Below are positions 10,885 to 22,554 of a stretch of 56,384 bases of DNA, in pieces. The position numbers were made by a program, and so were the translations under genes. The stretch is from Chara braunii. Its lineage: Eukaryota > Streptophyta > Charophyceae > Charales > Characeae. Position 1 is the first letter of the stretch; each line of letters starts with the position of its first letter. The DNA is taken from NCBI GenBank assembly GCA_003427395.1, contig BFEA01000035.1, positions 1,070,137 through 1,126,520 on the forward strand, in the 5' to 3' direction. The notes beneath the pieces are model-generated. The model was not told where the DNA came from, searched no databases, and saw nothing but the letters and a program-made list of their open reading frames with translations.

Positions 10885-11513
10885 CCCATGTGGGGATACT
10901 GGATCCGTACTAGAGTTGTGGAGGTCACTGAGGAAGACAATGATAGCTCCTCACCTCCAACTTTAGACTTTATTTGCCAGGATCTCGTTGGGTGTTCGTG
11001 GAGTTAGGAATCAAAATAGAATCCCACCCTTTTAGGACGCGAGTCTTATCCTAAGTCAAATTTTCCCGTCCCACCCGAAGTCTAATGCGAGGGGATCGGC
11101 GACCTTGGTTTCAACCCACCACAACCGGTTGATCAGGCTGAAACTGCGGCCCACCGTATTGTTATTTTAGCGGTGGTTCTCGTATTGGTTATGCAATATT
11201 GGGTAAAATCCTCTTATTATTATAGACTTACTCTTGATCCCTCTGATATCCACCTTAACCAATTTCATCATTAAGGAGCCCCCCCCTCAGGTTTCATTTA
11301 TAAGCCGTAATCGGAAGGCGCCCTGCCTGGTTATACTAGATCAGCAACCCACGCTGGGAGTTACGTCCTAACGATGTCAAATTTTCACCACAGACTTGGT
11401 AATTTCAAGTCTAGAATGATAGGAGGATTTTACCGAACGCCTTCCGAAGGGGTCCCGTACGTTCGGGCGTTCGGGTTCGGGCGTTGGGCCCGTCCCGAAC
11501 GCCGGTAACCCTG

Positions 11514-11530
11514 ATAATAATAACAATAAC

Positions 11531-11586
<56 letters not shown>

Positions 11587-11594
11587 TAATAATA
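11514..11594. repeat. (AAT)n microsatellite right of the hAT-like element
   Basis: AAT units with a few AAC interruptions. Its first eight bases match the putative target duplication. Confidence 0.9.
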
Positions 11595-11928
11595 GTGAGA
11601 TGTCAATACTCAGATTGTACAATCATATTGAAAGCCAGATCGTATCACAGTGTCCAGAAAGCAACATTGTACCAACATGACACCAATGTAACACTTAAAA
11701 TCAATATCAATGAGAGCTTGATCTGGCTACTACCAACATATGTATCCAAACTTTCCTCCCTACTTGGTGCTCGACGCTCATCCTACCCCCTACACGGCTA
11801 ATACTAGCCTACTAATTGACAATGCAACTATTGACGTCAACAACCAATCGAAGTACTTGAAGATATCGACCAACGCAGGCCATTGCCAAATACCAGGTAT
11901 GTGTCCTCACATCATTCATCATCGTCAT

Positions 11929-11975
<47 letters not shown>

Positions 11976-12940
11976 TCTTTATCTCTCTCTCTCTCTCACT
12001 CTCTCGTTCTCTTTGTTTGTTTGTCTGTTTATCTCTAACTATCTATTTGTATGTCGTTGCCTGTCTGTACTTGACTGCACTTGTCTCTTCTCCCTCCCTT
12101 CTCCTCTCTCTCTCTCTCGCTGTCACATTCCCATGAATCCTACTGACCACACCTATTATACCTTGGGACTATTAGAAGTGAACGAAGACGAACGCGAACG
12201 TACCATTCATGGAGTTTAGTGGGTGAGTGGTGCAGTCTAAGTCCATCATCAACTCGCCTTTCGATTTCAGCTGCTTCATGCATTCTGGCCACGTTTTCTT
12301 GGCTTGATTATGAGCAGAAGTGAGAATAAAATAATAATAAATAAACAAGTGATTAAAACAAAAACATAATGCTAATTGAATGAGCAACAGTGATTGCAAA
12401 CAACACTAGTAAATTTGATGAATCTGACCCTGTTTTACGGCTTGATTCATTCACTTCAGAAAGTGTATTGTTAATGCATGCAGTTAGCAGTTTTATCATT
12501 AGCACCAACCCAAGACTCACGCTTACATTGCATTCCTTACTCAAAATCGATGATTACAACAATTTATTCTCGTTGCGTTGTCCGTCGTGGACACTGTCGG
12601 ACTCACCAAATGCATCGTTCATACCATGCTCATCAGACCAAGCATACATTTTCCTCTTCCCACACATCTCCTTCCTTCTTCTTGTGGTTTTGCATTCTTC
12701 TTCTCCCCCTTCTTCACCGTCTCCCCTTTCTGATCTTCATTCTCTTCTTGCGCCAAAGCCTCCGAGCTTTGTTTCTCCCCTCATCCTACCCTACTGCATT
12801 TCCTCTTCTTAGTTTATCAGTCCGTCAATCTCCCCGCCTCTCTTCTCATCCGTTCGACTACTTTCCTATCTCTTTTAAATTCTTGGTAAATAGCTAATCA
12901 ATGCCTGGTCATGATTATTTCTCCTCTTTCATGCGTACGT
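11595..12940. other. Non-coding stretch with a (CT)n tract
   Basis: Contains a (CT)n/(TCTC)n tract at about 11931-12010 followed by TTTG/TGTC-rich sequence. The segment 11740-11900 shares a CTTGGTGCTC...GAAGTACTTGA block with 54345-54445 in the right-hand repeat array. I see no credible gene. Confidence 0.5.
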
Positions 12941-14181
12941 ACAAACTCACACATTTCTCACATGTATACGCACCCATGCTGAGCCGATTATCAAGTTTGA
13001 CATTGTATATTTCCTTGTTCTAACCGTAGATTTATTATATTCGAATCATCTTTTCGTTGGAATAAGCGTGTACGTGGTCGTGAGGTAGGAGACACGCACT
13101 CATAAGTGTAGTAGTGCATGTCCCCATTTTCTATCGTTAAATTCGTTTGTTATTGTTTGCTTTGTCGATCGAAGTACCGTGTAATCCACCGCGTGGTCGG
13201 GACTTACTTACCCTTTTTTTTTCCTATGCCAACTCGTTCATACACACTTATTCTCGCATACACAAGCATACATACGTAGTCTATATTACCTTATTTTCGT
13301 GGCCGGTTTGTTTGTTTGTACCCAGCCTATCGACAGAAGCAGCTCAAGGTTTATCAACTTTCTACCATCCCACCGAGGAAAGTAGTTTGAGATTCATCCG
13401 TGGGGTCGAGGTGCACACATACACAATACATATTTACGAGCATATACACACTAGTGCTCGCAATCTGTGTGTATGTTGCAAACTGCATCTGACCCAAATC
13501 TGGTCTGCAAAAAAAACTACAATTGTACTCAGCCCCAACCGCAAACAAATATTATGGCCAGCTGTCCAAACTGGATAGCTGTTTTTTGCAGATTTTCCAA
13601 ACTGCACCTGACCCAGCCAGAAACCTGAAAAAATAGCCAACTGTAGCCAGCCAGAACAGGACCCAATTCAATGCCACTCTGGCTGCCCTGACTGAAATAA
13701 AGTTGTAGGCCTATCTGCAGCCAGTGGCAACAATTTTTTGTTCTGCCCAGGTACATTTTTTCTTTTTTTGTTTTGTTTTTTTTGTGAACTGAAAATTCAA
13801 ATGAACATCATTATTTAGAAGCAATGCGCGCACCAGTGTGGTACGCCTCATCCCCCTCTCTCTCTCTCTGAGGATGAACGCACTATTCCTGTCCTGCCAG
13901 TTTGCCACCCGCCAGCTTACTGAGCTTAGTGGCTTCACAATTTTGAAGTTTGCCTGCTAGCTGCCCCAAGGACGTTTCCCACCCACACAAAGTCGATGTG
14001 ACACTCAGACATCTCACACGTAGCTGCCCGCTGCCCCAAGGTCATTTCCCGCCCCAGGGAATTGAAGTGATGAACTCCAGCATTTTGTTGCCGCAGGTGT
14101 TCCGAAAATGAACGCACATACCCTTCATGCAATTCAGATACATTGACACTGTTTTGTTTCAGCTCTTTGTGTTCCCCACCT

Positions 14182-14444
14182 TTTTTTTTTTTTTTTTTTG
14201 TAACAAAACACAAAGCGCCTTTTATTCTGGGGGTCATCAGTCCGGTTGCTTCTCGTCGGCAAGCATGAGTTCAAGCACGAAAAAGATGTAGAAAAAGGGT
14301 CAGCCTTGCCGTTCGGTACTACTCGCCTGTCAAGGGGGGCCCTCCTACAGACCATCCCACCCCCCAAACCATGGCCTCCCCGGGGGTACTTCTGCTGGCC
14401 GGGATATAGCAGAACCCCGTCACGCAGCAGAAAGGTCTCAGGGG
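14182..14444 (-). mobile_element. 3' end of a poly(A)-tailed retroposon (minus strand), truncated by the gap
   Basis: Read on the minus strand, a GC-rich segment without clear frame ends in AATAAAAGG-like sequence. A run of about 18 A follows (T tract near 14182-14199 on the plus strand). This is the appearance of a LINE 3' end, SINE or processed retrocopy. The upstream part is lost in the run of N. The family is not recognised. Confidence 0.4.
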
Positions 14445-14674
14445 NNNNNNNNNNNNNNNNNNNNNNNNNNNNNNNNNNNNNNNNNNNNNNNNNNNNNNNN
14501 NNNNNNNNNNNNNNNNNNNNNNNNNNNNNNNNNNNNNNNNNNNNNNNNNNNNNNNNNNNNNNNNNNNNNNNNNNNNNNNNNNNNNNNNNNNNNNNNNNNN
14601 NNNNNNNNNNNNNNNNNNNNNNNNNNNNNNNNNNNNNNNNNNNNNNNNNNNNNNNNNNNNNNNNNNNNNNNNNN
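14445..14674. other. Assembly gap (230 N)
   Basis: A continuous run of N. Apparent open frames crossing it are meaningless. Confidence 1.
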
Positions 14675-15909
14675 TTGCATCTTTTAGTAAGAGGTCTTTA
14701 TTACTATGAATATCTCCCTCTTGCTGTACCCGTTCTTACACTATAGGGCCCTTCAACTTTCCTTTCTTCCCCTAATGCATGTTTTTCGTACAACATTTCA
14801 TGTTTTTCATTCAACCTTGGGTGGGCTGCGACGCAGGGCCATTGGTCAGGAGGCAAAGTTGGACCTACGTACCCCAGCCCTAAACTCATGCATATATATG
14901 TAAATCTATCTATCTATCAATATATTATATGTAAATCTATCTATTTATCGACTGACCCGGCTAATTTTGCAGCCTGCTGTGGCCCGCAGCCAGGCCATGC
15001 CACCACTTGGCTGAAACCCAGCTCGGCCTGCATATTGCAAAACTGGCCCTCGACGGCACCTGTCGGCTGCAGCTGGGCCGGGCGGGTTGCAGCCACGGCC
15101 ACCTGATTGCAGGCGCTGATACACACACACACACAAACCTATGTGCACTCATTTACACACAACTAACGGATAAGTTGTGGCACCGTAGATCTCCATGTCT
15201 CATCAGAAGATTCGCCCGCCCTTTCTCATCCAATCAATGGAAGCAGCGTGAGGTCGACCACGTGGTTGGAGACTTACCTGTCGACTAGTGCGTCGCTCAT
15301 TCTATCGATGAAAGTAGCATGATGTCGCTGCGACACATACTCACACACACACACATACACATACACACCTACGCACATATACACATGAGAAGACGAACGT
15401 GATTGTGTATACTCCCATGTTCTTGCAGTAGATTCATTCGATTTAGCTATCCTATCGGTAAGAATATCGTGGATCAAGCCGCGAGATTGTCATACCCACA
15501 CACACTCATACACACTCACACACATACACACCCATGTGCACTTGTGTATATTTCCCTGATCCAGCGGTAGATGCATTCGTTTTGCTCATCCTATCACCGA
15601 AAACTCTCTCTCATTCTCTCACTCACGCACACATACACACATTTTCATTCCCCCATGCATGTCCACTCACTCACACACGCTTATTCACACATACACGTGC
15701 ACGCTTAGAAGCGCATTTTTCCATATTCAAGCAGTAGATCCGTTTGATTTTGGATCATCCTATCGATGATAGTCACGTATATCCCCTTTCGTCCTATCAT
15801 TAGACCTTTTCGTTTCCGTTCCACCCATTAGATCGTAGTGTTATAAGGTCTGTCATAAGATGGGTGACTTACCTCAACACTATCGCTCGTGTTCCTGTTA
15901 CTATGGAAA

Positions 15910-16925
15910 TCGAGAAGTCATCTTCGACTGTTCACAACACGATCTTAGAAGGAGGTAAAACTTTGCCTCGCACGTTCTCCTTCCTCCTTCTCTCTCGTGC
16001 TCTTCTTCTCCTCTCTTCCTTTCCCTCACACTCCTAGTCGTTTATACGTCCAACGTTCCTCAAGTCAGCCCCGTTCCTGTACCTTGATCGTGATTACGAT
16101 AAGATACAGCCAAAAAGGGGATGTACTGCGATTTGACGAGAACAATCGTAGAATACTACCGTTTTCTGATTCCTCCCTTTCTTCCTTAACTCCTTATTAA
16201 CCCCCGTTCTTGTTCACAACTCCATTCTTTCCGCATTTTTCATCCTTTCTCTCTCCCTCGTATATTTCTTTCCTCACACTCTCGTTTGCTCCCTTTCTCT
16301 CGGGTTTCACTCGCACTTGCTGACGCTTCCACTCCACGCTCACGATCGCATTGTTCTGCACTTTATTCTTCGCTCACTTCTCGTAACCGAGTTCGCTCTA
16401 GCCGGCTCACGCTTGCACATTCGCCAGTCAGCGATTTTCTGCTACTTGCGCTGCTTGTAGCCTCTCCCTCACATTCTTCGACCTTGCCTCCGACAGATAC
16501 AAGACCTGACTTGGTCCGCTGCTCCCCGCTCTCCTTCTCTTCGGATTGAAGAATCTATCCTCATCATCGCCGCAGGTTCAACTCTCGTAACTCCGGGAGT
16601 ACGGAAAAAAATAGAGATAATGGAACAATAATAATATTAATAATAATAATAATATTACTCACGTTCTTAACCTCCTTGTAGATCTTCACATCAGTATCTC
16701 TCCCCATTTTGGCGGCAGATACAGATCGCGATCCCGGTGAGCCTGACCGGCGGGGGGAGGTTAAGAGTCCTTTTGTCCGTGGTATGCGCCCGAACGTCCT
16801 TTTGTTTTTTTTCTTCTAATGAACCCATCCTAATATGTAGGTAGAATTCAAATTGTAGTTAAAAATTTACTTAAAACTCGAAAAAAAAATTAAAAAAAAA
16901 AAAATTAAACCGTAATAAAGCTATC
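15910..16925. other. Non-coding pyrimidine-rich stretch
   Basis: CT-rich sequence, then a short (AAT)n tract at about 16624-16657, then A-rich sequence. No gene recognised. Confidence 0.5.
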
Positions 16926-18733
16926 GACCCAACTGTTTGTCCCTCATTAACGGGGAGGAGCCTAAATCCTAACTACCCGGTTACCTCATAGTTCAGAGGT
17001 CACTGGTTCAAGCCCAGACCAATTGAGCCCAGGCAAAAACGTCGTGGTTCTCTTTGACAAAAAAAAACTAGTTCGGAGGCCGGGCGAACTCGATTCTCGA
17101 GTTTGTTGCTTAATAGTTTATACCTATACCTATTGAGCTAGCTCCCACTTTGGAAAAAAGGGGAGCAACTTTTGTATAAGTACATCAGTGGGGCCCAACC
17201 TAACTAGTGGACCGGACCCTTTTATAGTTCTGTGTGTGCGTACGCTTGTTAGTTTGTGTAACCGTCTGAGTGTTTTGTCGGCTTGATTGTGTGTGTGACC
17301 TGCAAGGGTACTTGATTCATCGGTAGGCCCGAAAGACCGGTACTTACCCGTGGCCGTGACATTGAGGGTTGTGGCGGGGAAAACATTCAAGTGGCGGGGA
17401 TGAAGGCCTGCCATACTTAAGAGCGACGACTCCAGTGGTAAGTAGGCCGGTTTCAAACCAAGTAGAGGCGGATTTGTTGGGTACTCGGGGGTGGCAGAAG
17501 AAGACAAAAGTCGACATTTTTAAAGGTCCAACGTCGGCCGTAGCTGCCAGGTGTGGTGACAACACGTTTCTATTGGGGTTCATATTATATTTTTATTGAT
17601 CGCTTTCGAGTTTATGGCGACGCGACCTGCAGGTTCTCCAATACTGGTCGGTCCGACGCTTCTGGACTATTTTCCAATTCGTTTTTGCATTACTGCCTAA
17701 AGCTTTGATTGTTTTGGATCGTGGTCGCCACATCCCGCGCAACCCTTTCTTGTTTTCTTCCAACCCTTCGGCCCTTGTGGTCGAAGATGTTTAATTTTTA
17801 CTAACCTTTACCTATTTTCGTATATGTCGTATCACCGCTTATGGTCACCTAACAACCTCGGCCTCAATGACCGAAACGTTTGCTTTTCACGACGCAATGC
17901 CAAAAATTATTACTTTTTACTCCAGGCCGTTCCCGATATAGTAACCAACGTTGATTCTGAATCGAATGCAAAATCATGAGCAAATACCATTGTAAGGGTG
18001 TTTGCTCCGACAGTTTTTCCGGACCCTATTAAGCGACGTTTTCGTCGCTGGGGAATCTAGATGCAAACAAATATTTTTTGACCCGACAAGTTGTCAAAAT
18101 CCGATTTCCTGGATGAAATTGCGGTTTGAAGACCCTCACTGTGCCCCTTGGCGCGTCCATATTACCAGGATTTTAACCCGAGTCTCCCACATATAAAAAA
18201 AATGATAATTTCCCCCCAAAACGATTATTCTATATAAACCCAAGTGGGGATACTGGATCCGTACTAGAGTTGTGGAGGTCACTGAGGAAGACAATGATAG
18301 CTCCTCACCTCCAACTTTAGACTTTATTTGCCAGGATCTCGTTGGGTGTTCGTGGGGTTAGGAATCAAAATTGAATCCTACCCTTTTAGGACGCGGGTCT
18401 TATCCTAAGTCAAATTTTTTCGTCCCACCCGAAGTCTAATGCGAGGGGATCGACGACCTTGGTTTCAACCCACCACAGCCGGTTGATCAGGTTGAAACTG
18501 CGGCCCACCGTGTTGTTCTTTTAGCGGTGGTTCTCGTATTGGTTATGCAATACCGGGTAAAATTCTCCTATGCACCTGAACCAATTTCATCATTAAGGAG
18601 CCTCCCCCTCAGGTTTCATTTATAAGCCGTAATCGGAAGGTCCGCTGCCTGGTAATACTAGATCAGCAGCCCACGCTGAGAGTTACGTCCCAACGATGCC
18701 AAATTTTCACCATAGGCTTGGTAATTTCAAGTC
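16926..18733 (+). repeat. Dispersed 1.8-kb repeat, copy 2
   Basis: Collinear with 9601-11411, with the same B-box-like element, TATA box and terminal blocks. Small indels separate the copies, including a deletion after CAATACCGGGTAAAATTC. Because copy 1 lies wholly inside a TIR element that ends at 11513, the two are better read as independent insertions than as an LTR pair. Confidence 0.7.
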
Positions 18734-19760
18734 CCTTAGACCGACCTCCTAGAGTGGATGAACGATGATAATTTAAAATATATATAAAAAACAATTTGAC
18801 CAAAAAAAATTATCCCCTCGTAAGTTTGGATGAACAAACCTCATTGAATGTAAATATGAGAAAATTTCACCAATAAGAATGATTTACTATGACTGTTATA
18901 TTGTTACTGATCGAGGGGCATCGTCAGAGCCACTTCGGGGTCGTCTCTCCAAGACCTCGATCACAGGCTGAGCAGACACACGTCTCGGGGATCTTTAATC
19001 AACAGGAAAATCAACCAAATATCCATAAAAAAAAATTTAGAAGGTATTGTTTGACTCCTTGTCTTGTCAGAAGGCAAAAAAAACATTTATTCCATCCCTA
19101 ACATACATTTCCCTGAGTCACAGGGTTTTTCAAATGCCTCAATTTGTTTTTGACTTTTTCATGACCCCATTTTCGGGTTTTTTACATATAATACAAAGCA
19201 TTAAAAAAAAAAAAACAACGACCAACAATGTAAGATAGTATATGTTTCATTTCACCCTATTTTTTTTGAACACTTAGGCGTTTTTCTGATCATCTTAGTT
19301 CAAAATCTGATAGCATAGTTTGCACACACATCCATGACACACACTTCTCAAATCAAAATCAAATACTAGACCAACTGAATTGTGAAAGTGAAAAAAAATG
19401 TTCGTCGTCGGTATACCCCATAGATAGAATCCAAAATATATGACTCAAGAGAAGAAAGACAAAATAAAACGGTCTTTTCTCTAAAAGAAAAAATGAAATC
19501 CGGAGCTCGAGTTATATGCCTCTTTTATCCTCAATCACTAATGTACACATGCCGAGTTTTAATTCCATAGCAAAAACACATATTTCCAAATTGACTAAAC
19601 TCTCTGTCTGTTGCTAAAGTACAATACTACATTTTAAAGGAGATAAAGGCCTTACTCACTCTACATCTCTGACCCCTAGTGTACAATGTCGCATCAAAAG
19701 AAAAGAAAAGAATGTGAATGACCGATGGAAACTTAGGTGATCACGGTGCATAATCTCCTC
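18734..19760. other. AT-rich stretch, nothing recognised
   Basis: Non-coding sequence downstream (on the minus strand) of the coiled-coil/CCHC ORF. No PPT, LTR edge or domain was found. Confidence 0.5.
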
Positions 19761-21071
19761 TTAGTCCTTCATACTGAGGTTCAACTGCCTATACAACTGA
19801 ACCCTAAACCCTTCCTTGTTTTTTCTAACGGGTTTCTCTTCTCTATTAATAAGTTTTTTGTTATCATCCAATCTCACTAGCCCTTTTCCCTCATCAACCT
19901 TGAACTTTGGGCAATTTTCCCTCAAATGCACTCCCTTCATACAGTACCAGCACAACTTATTTTCCTCCTCTTTTGTTCTCTTGGCAGGAGATGGAACGAG
20001 TGGAGATATCATCCCCATCTCACTTCTTACTTCCCCCATCTCAGAACAATGTCTCTTTTTACTAATCCTCGATTCGCATTCATTTTGAGAGGATTTTTCA
20101 ACTTCTTCATATGTCATTGGCTCAATACGTTCATTGGCAGCGGCTGAAGTGATGACAATAGACTGATTGTCGCTCTCCCTTGTCTGCCCTAATATCGCTT
20201 TGTCAGCCCCACCCGAACTCTGCCCTGGTGCTAGAAGTGCCCCTGCAACACTCTTGATCTTAAACCCTAGCTCGCTTTTCCATTCAATAATCTTGGTAGG
20301 CGCCTCTGCTCCTCCTGCCTGACTGACCGTCTTAAAATCTTCCACCTTCTTCTCCATTTTCTTCCACCTCTCCTCCCATTTCTTACTCTCCTTCTTTCTT
20401 CCTCTTTTCTTAGACTCCATTTCCCTTTTCTGCTCACTAATCTTTCCCTCCAACTTGCCAACCTCCTTCTCTAACTTTTTTCGTTCAACTCTCTCTTTTT
20501 CCACTTCCTTGTTTTTGTTGCTCAAGGCAATGTTTAATGATTCCACCTGCTGCTTGAACCCCTTTTGTTCTTCCTTCACTTTGCTTACTTCAGCCTTCAT
20601 GCTTTCCACCTCCTCTCCCATCTTTTCCATATGCACGTCCCTGTTTTTTTTTTTCTTCCTCAATCTCTGAATTTCTTTTAGGATTTCAGGAACGTGACTC
20701 GCCACTCCTTGAGTGAGCAATTCGATTTTCTCTTTCACTCTGTCTTGAAGTTCTCTTATTGAAACCTGCAGCCCTTCTGTCTTGTCATCTCTTCTTTTAC
20801 CCCCTTCTACTTCCTCCAACTTCTTAGTCATTTCTACATTTCCCTCAAGAAGCCATTCACAGTCATCCCGAAACATTTCATGCAAACTGATCAACCTGTC
20901 CATATCTGACGCCAACTTTGAGTCGCTGATCAGTTCAAACAATAAAACCCTTTCAAGCCTCATACTCCAAGGGGCATCTGCTGACAATTCATTTCCTTCC
21001 ATTGTCGCGACCATTTGGTTTCTCCATTTCTTATTTGCTTTTTCCGTCTCTTCTCTTTCTTCCTCGGCCAT
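19761..21071 (-). CDS. Intact coiled-coil plus CCHC zinc-knuckle protein, gag/nucleocapsid-like
   Basis: A 436-codon frame without interruption, in a neighbourhood where nearly all other frames are broken. From the N-terminus: an acidic helical region, then a long Lys/Glu-rich coiled coil (about residues 95-250). A Ser/Thr-rich linker follows, then CWYCMKGVHLRENC near residue 380, an exact CX2CX4HX4C knuckle, and a basic tail. CCHC knuckles of this type bind nucleic acid in retroelement Gag proteins. The frame may once have started further upstream: it continues above the ATG with TAG at 21102-21104 and Lys/Glu-rich sequence. It lies downstream of integrase on the same strand, where an envelope or accessory gene would normally sit. 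It could be the gag of a second, nested element. Function as Gag is inferred. Confidence 0.75.
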   Translation of the reverse strand: MAEEEREETEKANKKWRNQMVATMEGNELSADAPWSMRLERVLLFELISDSKLASDMDRLISLHEMFRDDCEWLLEGNVEMTKKLEEVEGGKRRDDKTEGLQVSIRELQDRVKEKIELLTQGVASHVPEILKEIQRLRKKKKNRDVHMEKMGEEVESMKAEVSKVKEEQKGFKQQVESLNIALSNKNKEVEKERVERKKLEKEVGKLEGKISEQKREMESKKRGRKKESKKWEERWKKMEKKVEDFKTVSQAGGAEAPTKIIEWKSELGFKIKSVAGALLAPGQSSGGADKAILGQTRESDNQSIVITSAAANERIEPMTYEEVEKSSQNECESRISKKRHCSEMGEVRSEMGMISPLVPSPAKRTKEEENKLCWYCMKGVHLRENCPKFKVDEGKGLVRLDDNKKLINREEKPVRKNKEGFRVQLYRQLNLSMKD

Positions 21072-21159
21072 TCTCCTTGACCCCTGTTCCTTAACAGGGA
21101 TCTATGATGCTACCATCCTAGTCTCTCTTTCCACTTGATTCACCTCTTTTTCCTTTTTT

Positions 21160-22047
21160 TCACCCTTCTCCATGTGCTTCTTCTCCTCTCCCATCTCCTC
21201 CTTGTCCTTCTTCCCTTCTTCCTCCTTCTCCTTGTTCTTCTTCTCCTTTTCCTTCTTCCCCTTGCCCTACTTTTTCTCCATGCATTTTTTTTTTTTTTTG
21301 TACCTTTGCAACTTTGCTCGATGACCTACTCCCTCTCTGAGGTGCTTTCCTTATCCTATCAAACACTTGTTTGAGAGGCACAACATCTTCGTCAATCGCT
21401 TGTAAAATCCTCCTTCCAAGTCTCTCCCCTCTTCTTCCTATCCACAATCCTTGCTCTTAAAGTGATTATTTTTTCTTCTGTCGTTGCACAATCAGGGGGT
21501 AGGTTTTTCTAAATTTGACAAGAAAACCTCCCCAAGTATCTTATTCTTCCTTTATCATTTTCATATTCTCATATTCCCCGGGGACCATCCTTTCCATCAC
21601 CAGCTACATCTTCTCCTCCTCCTTCCATCCTCTCTTCTCCGCGCAAAGGTCAATGCTATCCTAAAAATCCCCCACATTAGTACCATCAAAGATAATGTCA
21701 TCCTCGATTTCATCCCTCCTTAAGTCTCCATACTTTACCCACATCTCTGTCTTGAAGGTCAACCATCCCAGGCAGTCCGAGGCCATCTCTTCAATCATCT
21801 TCTTACACTTCCTCAATCCTGTCACTTTGAGTAACATGGTTGGAGTATCCCACTCCCTCCTGAAGCATAATCCTCAAACTTCCTCAGAAACAACCTCAAA
21901 TTGTCTCCCTTTTTGTAAACTGGCATCCCATCTGAATCCTTTGTCACCCGCTGTAACCTTTATCGTCCTTCCCTGCCAGAAGTTGGCCTGGAAGGGTCCG
22001 CCACCCCCCCTTTCTGTGTTATTGTCGCTCCTCCCACAGAATTATGT
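21160..22047 (-). pseudogene. Gag-like region upstream of the CCHC ORF, frameshifted
   Basis: Minus-strand frames here join in order. A stretch with GMPVYKKGDNLRLFLRKFED resembles the start of retroelement Gag regions. Next comes MLLKVTGLRKCKKMIEEMAS in another frame. A basic region (RKAPQRGSRSSSKVAKVQKKKK) then ends at an A-run (T tract at about 21289-21299), which shifts the frame into Lys/Glu-rich sequence leading to the coiled-coil ORF. Several stops and at least two frameshifts are present. Immediately upstream, a C/T-rich stretch ends in TTTATGTGCAG (minus strand, edge near 22048), a good splice-acceptor lookalike. The Gag assignment is by resemblance and tentative. Confidence 0.45.
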
Positions 22048-22215
22048 CTGCACATAAAAAAGAAAGAAGGGGGTGACTGACACAAAAAGGTGTTAGCAGT
22101 TGGATAACAATATCAGATTTGCAAGGATGCTTAGCACAAGGTATTTTAAAGGGGATCAAGTTGTTTTAACTTCAAGTTTTTTACTGACTCATCTCATGTC
22201 TCGTTCTGAATTTCT

Positions 22216-22554
22216 TCAACCTGGATCTAGAAACCTAGTCCCGTCTTGGTGTTCCATCAAATTTTTCCAGCTCATAGGCCCCATGATTCCCCTGACGTCG
22301 AACTCTGTATGGTCCCAACCATCTTTTGTCCAGCTTCCTTGACCATTGTTTTTCCAAGGATGAGTCATACAACAGTACCTCATCCCCGATTGCCAATGGT
22401 TCGATCCGGACGTGAGGAAGCTGGTCCCGCTTTTCTTTGTCCTTTCCACGACTGTCAGCCACCTTCTCGACCGCTTCTTGAATCCTCTCTTCCGTGACAT
22501 TGATCTGCCTTGCTCTGATGTCAAGTACCTCTTCGAGTGATATGTTGTTTTCAA
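22216..22554 (-). pseudogene. Post-integrase C-terminal domain of gypsy-type Pol
   Basis: The frame contains IGDEVLLYDSSLEKQWSRKL followed by DKRWLGPYRVRRQGNHGAYELEKFDG. This is the typical GD-VLL ... LD-RW-GPY-V beta-rich module that follows the integrase core in Ty3/gypsy Pol. It probably joins the integrase frame through the disrupted stretch 22560-22700. No chromodomain was recognised after it. Confidence 0.7.

Larger units (their letters stand above)
9601..11411 (+). repeat. Dispersed 1.8-kb repeat, copy 1 (LTR-like, nested in the hAT-like element)
   Basis: Collinear with 16926-18733 from GACCCAACT to AATTTCAAGTC. Near its start, at about 9650-9700, is a tRNA-like B box (GGTTCAAGCCC) preceded by an A-box-like stretch. 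Near its end is TATATAAA at 10877-10884. The TATA box and length recall a solo LTR, but TG...CA ends and target duplications are not clear. It has no conserved open frame. Orientation is assigned from the TATA box only. Confidence 0.65.
8919..11513. mobile_element. hAT-like non-autonomous DNA transposon with nested repeat
   Basis: The left end reads CAGGGTTACC and the right end GGTAACCCTG, a perfect 10-bp terminal inverted repeat. Both ends are followed inward by GC-rich subterminal blocks built of GAACG/CGTTCGGG. Flanking 8-bp copies of ATAATAAT (8911-8918 and 11514-11521) fit the 8-bp target duplication and the CAGGG-type termini of the hAT superfamily, although in an AAT microsatellite such a match can arise by chance. 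No transposase frame is visible, so it would need a transposase in trans. Its middle is largely a 1.8-kb repeat also found at 16926-18733. Confidence 0.6.
12950..15900. repeat. Degenerate recurring motif array with CA-rich spacers
   Basis: A motif of the form CATCCTATCGATGA(A)AGTAG, often preceded by CAGTAGATTCATTCG and sometimes followed by GTCGACCACGTGGT...GACTTACCT, recurs imperfectly. Examples lie near 13030, 13165, 13330, 15235, 15300, 15430, 15560 and 15735. (CA)n-rich stretches separate them. No gene is supported. The assembly gap and a poly(A) retroposon-like segment lie inside this range. Confidence 0.45.

Noticed and set aside
14246-14746. Open frame of 166 codons crossing the run of N
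   Set aside because: Most of it is unknown sequence, so the frame is meaningless.
9601-18733. Reading the two 1.8-kb repeats as the LTR pair of one element
   Set aside because: Copy 1 lies entirely within a TIR element ending at 11513, so the span between the copies is not a coherent internal region. No PBS, PPT or coding sequence was seen there.
20455-21374. Plus-strand Ser/Leu/Phe-rich ORFs opposite the coiled-coil gene
   Set aside because: Antisense shadows of the Lys/Glu-rich minus-strand gene.
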